NCBI GenBank assembly: GCA_008360955.1
Contig: LUCM01000704.1
Coordinates: 61,431 to 125,430, forward strand
Direction of reading: 5' to 3'
Source: Fasciolopsis buskii
Taxonomy: Eukaryota > Platyhelminthes > Trematoda > Plagiorchiida > Fasciolidae
DNA: 64,000 bases
The position numbers and the translations under genes were made by a program. The notes under the pieces are model-generated. The model searched no databases. It had not been told where the DNA came from and saw nothing but the letters and a program-made list of their open reading frames with translations. The first letter of the stretch is position 1. Each line of letters begins with the position of its first letter. This document shows positions 60,930 through 64,000 of the stretch, one piece after another.

Positions 60930-63240
60930 TTTCACAATTCTCCAGTCATTATATCCAAACCAGTGTGGTTCGGTAGTCTCGTACATGCATCCCAGTGGCA
61001 CTTTGGAAATAATTGAAAAACCCGAGGTATAAACTGAAAACCGGGGTTTTCCCCATAGGTTATTTTTCGATCGGTGGTCGAGGGAACGGATAAGTCACTT
61101 GCACTGGGATAATTGACGCCGAGAAGGAAAATTTGTGTTTGCATGGTAAAGTGGTTTCACACGAAATTCAGGTAGATTCGTAGCACTCTGGAGCCACACG
61201 TTTCAAATTACCCTTTGTGTGCGTGACCACACAAGAAGCTACTTTGATCACTCACTTAGGGACAGGAATGGAAACCGTCAGGTTTTGACTGGAATGAAGT
61301 GTGAAACGTTTGTGGTCATCTATGATGCTGCCGATGTTTCCCCTTGTGAAGGGGTATTATGTCACAGAAGATGAATGGGTATTTTTTGGAAACATAGATC
61401 ACTTTGTTGAGTCCAAGATTTAGTTAATCAGTTTTTGTAGAGTCCAGCAGTTTTGGTATACGGAGGTAAGTATGACAAGTTAACAAATCGGACAAACTTC
61501 TTTTTCGCCCTTCTAGCTACCTTTTTACTTGCGATACAAAATTTTTTCCTTTCCTTAGGGCAGCACGGCTTACGTATTGGACGTCGAATGGTGAGAATAG
61601 ACTGACGGTGTCAAGATTCGAGTTAGGGGCATTCGTTTCAAAGTGCCAGTCGAAAAGAACTGATACTCTTCAAAGAAGCTGTACGAGCAAAAATCAAAAC
61701 AAAGTACAAGAGGGGGCTTCAAACCGTTTTAAATAACACAATTCATCTTCGTTATAACGGGGAATTTCCCGTTTTGGTGTTAAAAACGTCAAAAATCTAT
61801 ACGATCCAAGCAGAGACCGGTTTTATTCTAACTTTCTAATTGAATTCAACAACAGTTCAAATAAGACGTGGAAACTTACCACCGTTTGTGGTTGATGAAG
61901 ATAACGGCCTACTCAATTGATTATTAAAAATACGCGCATGAAATATTTTTGTCCACACACCTAATGGGACTTTACCGATTACTACAGCTTGTTTTGCATG
62001 AATTATTGTTGTATTACAATGAATGCGCTTGCAGAGACCTCGAAGAGCAGATGCAATGAGAAACAAAGTCCTGTTGTTCGTCATACTATTTGGACAGAAT
62101 TGTCAGGACCATTTAGGATAACTTAGAACACAATATGTGAAATTCACGGCTAATTCTTACGACCTCGCGCATCATCCCCGGGTTCGGTTTGCTTTGCCCC
62201 TCCAGTTACTAACAGTCCCAGTCAGAAGAATTGAAGATCATAGTTCTCGGTTCACTTTGATGAATAGGAGTTTAAGTTTGATACCGCAAGGTAAATTTTC
62301 TTTCAATATTATTACATTCTTCTAGAAAGCAGTGGGATATTTTGTCTGGCACTGCTCATTTGACCCAATCCTATTTGTTGTTTGAACTGCCATTCTTGTC
62401 AGCGGTTTGGGTTTTCATCTACTGTCCAGTGGATCATGTGATTCGTGGAAAGGGAATGGAGAAACGTTGAACCGTGTTGGACATAAATCATTAGTCACCA
62501 AGATAATTTTCTGCTCACCATCTTCTGACTGGCGGTTGATTTATTCATCAGGTTTATATCACATCGAGTCGGTAATCACAGCAGACGTTCCGATAGGATC
62601 CCGTAGATCAGAAAAGGGTATTTAATGAACATTATCCATACATCTTATCTTCAGTCATCTTTTCCCCCATGATATCAATAATTTATCATTCCTTTGAGAA
62701 AAAAAAACAGGGAGATAGTTCGAGATTTCTGGGTGAAACTGCCTGTCGTCCATAGAGTCGGATCTGCCAAGGTGCTGAGTGAGATACGGTCCTTTTCTTT
62801 ATGGGATGGTACAATTTCCCAAGTTGTAAGTATTCTGGTTTCGGGCCTATTACACGACTAGTCAGTAATTTGTGCTTAATCTAATCACGCCTTTTTACCG
62901 TTTATTTCGACAAGTTATTTTGGACAAATCCATGTGGTAATGAACTTCTGGAATGTATATTCAATTTAACAAATTACAATGAATCATATTCACACCTTGT
63001 CATGAGAATTGTCGGATGACTGACTTCTTATTGTTGGCTTAATAAAACATCATAAACAACTGCCATCTCACAAACTGAAAGGGTGGTAACCTTGACGACG
63101 CTGGAGAATTCAAACATTCAATTTTGATTGGTTTTATGTTGGATGGGATTCGGCTATCGGATATAGTAAAATAGGTGACTGAGATAGCGGGTGAAATGAA
63201 AATACTATATTACAAATATTACTAGCTGGTTTGTCTATTG
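60930..63240. other. Non-coding stretch
   Basis: No gene or repeat recognised. Confidence 0.4.
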
Positions 63241-63285
63241 ATTACTGTCTCTTTGCGGAATGTTTTACTATCTCAACTATCTCAG

Positions 63286-63545
63286 CTAACAGGATAACTA
63301 AAACAGATGATCATAGTATGGTTGGCCACAAGTTTGATTGCTGCAGTGGTAGTTTGGTAGAAGAAAAATTATCACGTGAAATATCCAGTATGAACTGGTC
63401 ACAAAAGAGACATGCCTGTAAAAGGACATGCATTTTGTCTAATTCAAATGTGCAAAAGAAACTCAGCAAAGCTCTTGATAGACTGACAATTGAGAAGAAT
63501 CCCAGTTCAGTGCTTATTAGACTATTCTATTCATCTAGCTTATGA
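63286..63545 (+). CDS. Candidate exon, function unknown
   Basis: A pyrimidine-rich acceptor (TGTTTTACTATCTCAACTATCTCAG, last bases 63261-63285) opens a frame reading NRITKTDDHSMVGHKFDCCS and later NVQKKLSKALDRLTIEKNPS, closing at TGA 63543-63545. Charged, lysine-rich and helix-prone; no domain recognised. A donor-like ATCCA|GTATGA would shorten it to an internal exon ending near 63388. Length alone is not significant. Confidence 0.3.
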
Positions 63546-63549
63546 AGTG

Positions 63550-64000
63550 AACCAAATGAGTGTATCCGACTCCCTTTGTTCCTAAAATGCTTTTCACGGA
63601 CTTTGATATGAAACTCTATCTGGGAGTTGGACAGAAGACAGCACCCTATTATTGGATAAAGTGAAATGAAGAAAAAAACATCCAATGTTCAGTTTATTAA
63701 TGTCTAGGTATTTGTAGGTGTTCAAGATCGAAATTCTAGAGTCGAAAGTAAATGGAATCTTTTTTCCTCCTAGCCTGTCGGACTCGACTGTGTCTCATTC
63801 GGGGTACTGGTCATCGTAATAGTTTTGATTTGATAACCGTCAAAACAGGCCAACGTGTGTTCATGACTTTGGATGACCATTGTTGTTTCGTTATTCACAC
63901 TACTGTGGTTAGCTAAGTTTATTTGATGGGCGGGGTAAATATAACACACGAACAGCGACGTTTCCCCGTGGTTTGGTACACCTAACGTTTATGTGCGGAT
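63550..64000. other. Non-coding stretch to the window edge
   Basis: Nothing recognised. Confidence 0.4.

Noticed and set aside
1..64000. CRISPR arrays, bacterial operons, prophage, rRNA genes, spliced-leader genes
   Set aside because: No direct-repeat/spacer arrays, no long adjacent ORFs with ribosome-binding sites, no rRNA blocks and no known flatworm spliced-leader start were seen; the DNA is eukaryotic.

Overview
The window looks like nuclear DNA of a platyhelminth (parasitic flatworm) with a large, repeat-rich, gene-poor genome. I infer this from moderate-to-low GC, the absence of long bacterial-style ORFs, intron-style splice signals next to the best coding exon, and many decayed non-LTR retrotransposon fragments whose peptides resemble the RTE (SR2-like) and jockey/CR1-like elements common in trematodes and tapeworms. 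There is also a Penelope-like element remnant and several tRNA-derived SINEs. I cannot fix the genus or say trematode versus cestode.

Layout. 1-4.9 kb: anonymous DNA with one strong hairpin (2274-2307). 4.9-8.4 kb: two short reverse-transcriptase (RT) fragments and the 3' half of a jockey-like LINE (7237-8350). 9-14.4 kb: SINE copies of two families. 15.3-16.6 kb: a possible signal-peptide ORF (+) and a candidate exon (-). 19.3-22.0 kb: a nearly full-length but dead RTE-type LINE (+). 23.8-25.1 kb: a second jockey-like LINE (+), missing its RT core and with a SINE lying in the gap. 25.2-25.9 kb: two more SINEs. 26.9-27.9 kb: the only coding exon I regard as secure, the 3'-terminal exon of a minus-strand gene with a splice acceptor, stop and AATAAA. 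35.3-35.7 kb: minisatellites and a SINE remnant. 38.2-40.1 kb: a second dead RTE-type LINE (+). 42.0-42.1 kb: abnormal poly-C/poly-G runs, probably an assembly fault. 47.4-48.8 kb: a candidate terminal exon (+), a Penelope-like element remnant (-), a short stem-loop repeat and an (AT)n tract. 49.9 and 56.3 kb: SINEs. 58.7-59.3 kb: candidate exons on the plus strand, two of them phase-compatible. 60.4-60.9 kb: a decayed (ATC)n tract giving a fake Asp-rich ORF.

How the parts relate. No operon or pathway can be read here. The retroelements are independent insertions, all with stops or frameshifts. The SINEs are tRNA-derived and would have depended on LINE machinery in trans; the RTE and jockey-like LINEs present are possible partners, but no shared 3' tail was demonstrated. 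I found no convincing previously undescribed biological system. The most useful leads are the unidentified 27-kb exon, the 58.9-59.3 kb exon pair, the 42-nt stem-loop repeat shared by 34.8 and 48.7 kb, and the nested LINE/SINE structure at 24 kb.
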